A stretch of 64,000 nt of DNA. It comes from Flavobacterium silvisoli (GTDB taxonomy: Bacteria > Bacteroidota > Bacteroidia > Flavobacteriales > Flavobacteriaceae). Position numbers and translations under genes: made by a program. Position 1 is the stretch's first letter. Each line of letters starts with the position of its first letter. The notes under the pieces were generated by a model, which was not told where the DNA came from, ran no database searches, and saw nothing but the letters and a program-made list of their open reading frames with translations. Shown here piece by piece: positions 63,001 to 64,000 of this stretch. The stretch is from the NCBI RefSeq assembly GCF_004329815.1, contig NZ_SJPE01000005.1:1-64000 (forward strand). Reading direction: 5' to 3'.

Positions 63001-64000
63001 TGTTGGGAGCCACAGCATCTATTCAGGGAAATACTTGTGCCAATACTGCGGATGATGATGATGTTTGGTTTCAGTTTACTGCTACCAGCACACAACACTC
63101 AATTTCTTTATTGAATCTGGTTGGGAGCACTACCGACTTATATCACGTACTATACTCAGGAACCTGCGGCAGTTTAACACAGCTTACCTGTAATGACCCG
63201 AACTCAAGTATTGCTAATAACTTAGTAATTGGTCAAACCTATTTCATCAGAGTATATTCCAACTCAACTGTTGGGGGTCAAACTACCACTTTTAATGTTT
63301 GTGTAGCTACTATACCTCCTCCTATTAAGACGAGTACAACACAATACACTGCAAAGCAATTGATTGAAGATGTATTTTTGAACTCAAGTTGTGCCAGTGT
63401 AACCAACATAACCTCCTCGACAGGAACCAATTTCAGTTCAACAAATGGAATTGGCTATTTTAACAAAAACGGTTCTAACTTTCCTTTTAACGATGGTATT
63501 GTTTTAACCACCGGAAATGCGCTGAATGCACCGGGACCTAACAGTACAACTTTGAGTGATGGAGCCAATGGATGGCCTGGTGATGCTCAACTGGAAGCCA
63601 TTGTTCTGGCAGCTACAGGTAACCCTATGAATTCTAAGAATGCAACTAAACTCGAATTTGATTTTGTTCCATTGGTGAACACTATTAATTTCAACTTTAT
63701 TTTCGCTTCGGAAGAATACGGAACTTTTCAATGTTCATACTCTGATGCCTTTGCCTTTTTACTTACGGATATTGCCACTGGTATTACCACAAACATTGCT
63801 GTAATCCCATCCACAACCACACCTATATCAGTAGTCACCATTCGGGACCAATTGTATAACGGCAGTTGCGGATCAGTAAATCCCCAATATTTTGGAGAAT
63901 ACTATGGAGCAGGTGGATTAAATCCATTAGCCTCTCCTACGAATTTCAATGGTCGTACAGTACCTCTGACTGCCACCGCTAATGTTACTGCAGGAAATCA
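60069..64000 (+). CDS. Very large secreted surface protein, 3' end outside window
   Basis: At least 1310 residues, open to the window end. In order: signal peptide (MKRITLLLLLLFLSASSYS); choice-of-anchor J-like domain (GFESTTGPDALPSTNWTLGTGNWAVFD, to about 200); fibronectin III domains (NLTATNITLTSANLNWANPSG; NLSATNIGQNSADLSWSNPSG; further copies); a PPC-like module (NTPIQITSLPYST...); two copies of an FGDSWTGGTMQIKQNG module about 624 bp apart; another PPC-like module; and a choice-of-anchor L domain (NSTTLSDGANGWPGDAQLEA, NFNFIFASEEYGTF). A T9SS sorting domain is expected beyond the window. It probably acts as an adhesin or secreted enzyme carrier. Confidence 0.9.
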   Translation, partial: MKRITLLLLLLFLSASSYSQMAVEGFESTTGPDALPSTNWTLGTGNWAVFDNGVGTGQRWGINNTVITPPIVYQGSNAAYVNRENIGLGNTSEDFLATPLVTIPTNGQLHFYTRSFTSGNQGTIYQIRVAPASATQTNPAGYTTIQQWTEAQLTAVFNIYEEKVVNLSAYANQQVYVSFVMVYTQPTTALSGDRWLVDDVSIVQQCLDPTNLTATNITLTSANLNWANPSGASSWEIEVLPATDTPSGVGVIYNGSLPYFATTTASGAPLTPSTSYIYYVRALCSATHSVWIGPFPFKTASPGTSCNTPIQITSLPYSTTDNTSNYTDNPAIEGSPGASGCGSTNNYLAGNDVVYAYTATSTGTINVTMTPNSTYSGIFAYNSCSNIGVSCLGGVANAGSTPRVFDLPVTAGTTYYFVISTWANPTPNTVAYTLVIQTVNCAPPTNLSATNIGQNSADLSWSNPSGATSWEVAVQPAGDPIPSGSGVTASTNVNFQAGGLTAATAYQYYVRADCGNGTFSAWSGPFPFNTKICDVAQQCNYTFIMRDSFGDSWTGGTMQIKQNGIVVATLTGPTTAQGTTPVSVTVAMCTNLSFDLVWSTGGTFPTDMGITVVNSFGQTLFVKQPNTGTTGLGGILYSGVVDCLTPACLPATTLTVTNISDTSASLGWTSNGPETSWQVIVLPTGSTPPAPSETNWVPAPSNPFTYNNLTPGTTYDFYVRPVCSATNTGAWSAVKTFTTALCPLSNQCNYSFIMTDSFGDGWTGGTMQVKQNGIVVATLTGPTAAQGTTPVTVTVPLCHGIPFELYWSTGGTFPGDMGISIKEALAPQTTIYTKPSGTGVPLTTLFTGTAECFPATCPKPINIVFSGISQTGATVTWTEAGTATQWEVIILPGGSPAPTATSTGVFTTSNPFVFPTLSLTPATTYDVYIRAICSATDISFWSNKKSFTTLIANDECSNATVVPVNSTINCVVTASGSLLGATASIQGNTCANTADDDDVWFQFTATSTQHSISLLNLVGSTTDLYHVLYSGTCGSLTQLTCNDPNSSIANNLVIGQTYFIRVYSNSTVGGQTTTFNVCVATIPPPIKTSTTQYTAKQLIEDVFLNSSCASVTNITSSTGTNFSSTNGIGYFNKNGSNFPFNDGIVLTTGNALNAPGPNSTTLSDGANGWPGDAQLEAIVLAATGNPMNSKNATKLEFDFVPLVNTINFNFIFASEEYGTFQCSYSDAFAFLLTDIATGITTNIAVIPSTTTPISVVTIRDQLYNGSCGSVNPQYFGEYYGAGGLNPLASPTNFNGRTVPLTATANVTAGN

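Overview
The window reads as the chromosome of a Bacteroidota bacterium of the Flavobacteriaceae, most like Flavobacterium. The evidence is type IX secretion (T9SS) sorting domains of types A and B, promoters of the form TTG-N21-TAnnTTTG, many lipoproteins and signal peptides with Bacteroidetes character, choice-of-anchor and SprB-like modules, and a KDO (LPS) biosynthesis gene. No rRNA, tRNA or CRISPR array was seen.

Region 1 (1-17.6 kb) is visibly AT-rich and accessory. It opens with the 3' part of an IS3-family transposase and closes with an 82-bp remnant of the same IS end in the same orientation. Between them lie two Crp/Fnr- or DoxX-type genes, a VOC protein, a NarL-type response regulator with a convergent TPR sensor kinase, and a series of secreted or surface proteins (beta-propellers, a beta-helix, an 81-residue triple-repeat protein, barrels), several with T9SS sorting domains. 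A palindrome, TACCTG-N4-CAGGTA or a close variant, precedes four of these transcription units, including the divergent kinase/lipoprotein promoter. This looks like a small undescribed regulon.

Region 2 (17.7-23.4 kb) is more GC-rich: a DoxX/barrel/Crp-Fnr cassette, a 15-bp tandem repeat ahead of a lipoprotein, a 54-residue membrane protein, an alpha/beta hydrolase and a methyltransferase. Region 3 (23.5-35.7 kb) is a catabolic gene cluster: flavin reductase, fused aminobenzoyl/salicylyl-CoA monooxygenase-reductase, aryl-CoA ligase, membrane glutamate-synthase-like FMN protein, thioesterase, WG-repeat protein, nitrilase, bicupin gentisate-type dioxygenase, FAH-family hydrolase and maleate isomerase. 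Together they can be read as ortho-substituted benzoate -> CoA thioester -> 5-hydroxylation -> free acid -> ring cleavage -> pyruvate + maleate/maleamate -> fumarate. The nitrilase-type hydrolase makes anthranilate, via 5-hydroxyanthranilate and maleamate, an attractive alternative to salicylate. Two small mobile elements, a four-helix-bundle gene between inverted repeats and a REP-associated transposase between REP palindromes, sit inside the cluster.

Region 4 (35.8-42.8 kb) holds a ferritin-VIT iron transporter, a YgiD-type dioxygenase, a hybrid histidine kinase, an AlkD-like protein, a SHOCT protein and a trypsin-like protein. Region 5 (42.9-64 kb) is dominated by three very large surface proteins. 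One has 3324 residues, with twenty 66-residue repeats arranged 4-6-6-4 around three 74-residue domains. Between the large proteins are a split YeeE/YedE sulfur transporter, a DUF4199 protein, a lipoprotein, kdsA and a barrel-like protein. The last gene runs off the window.
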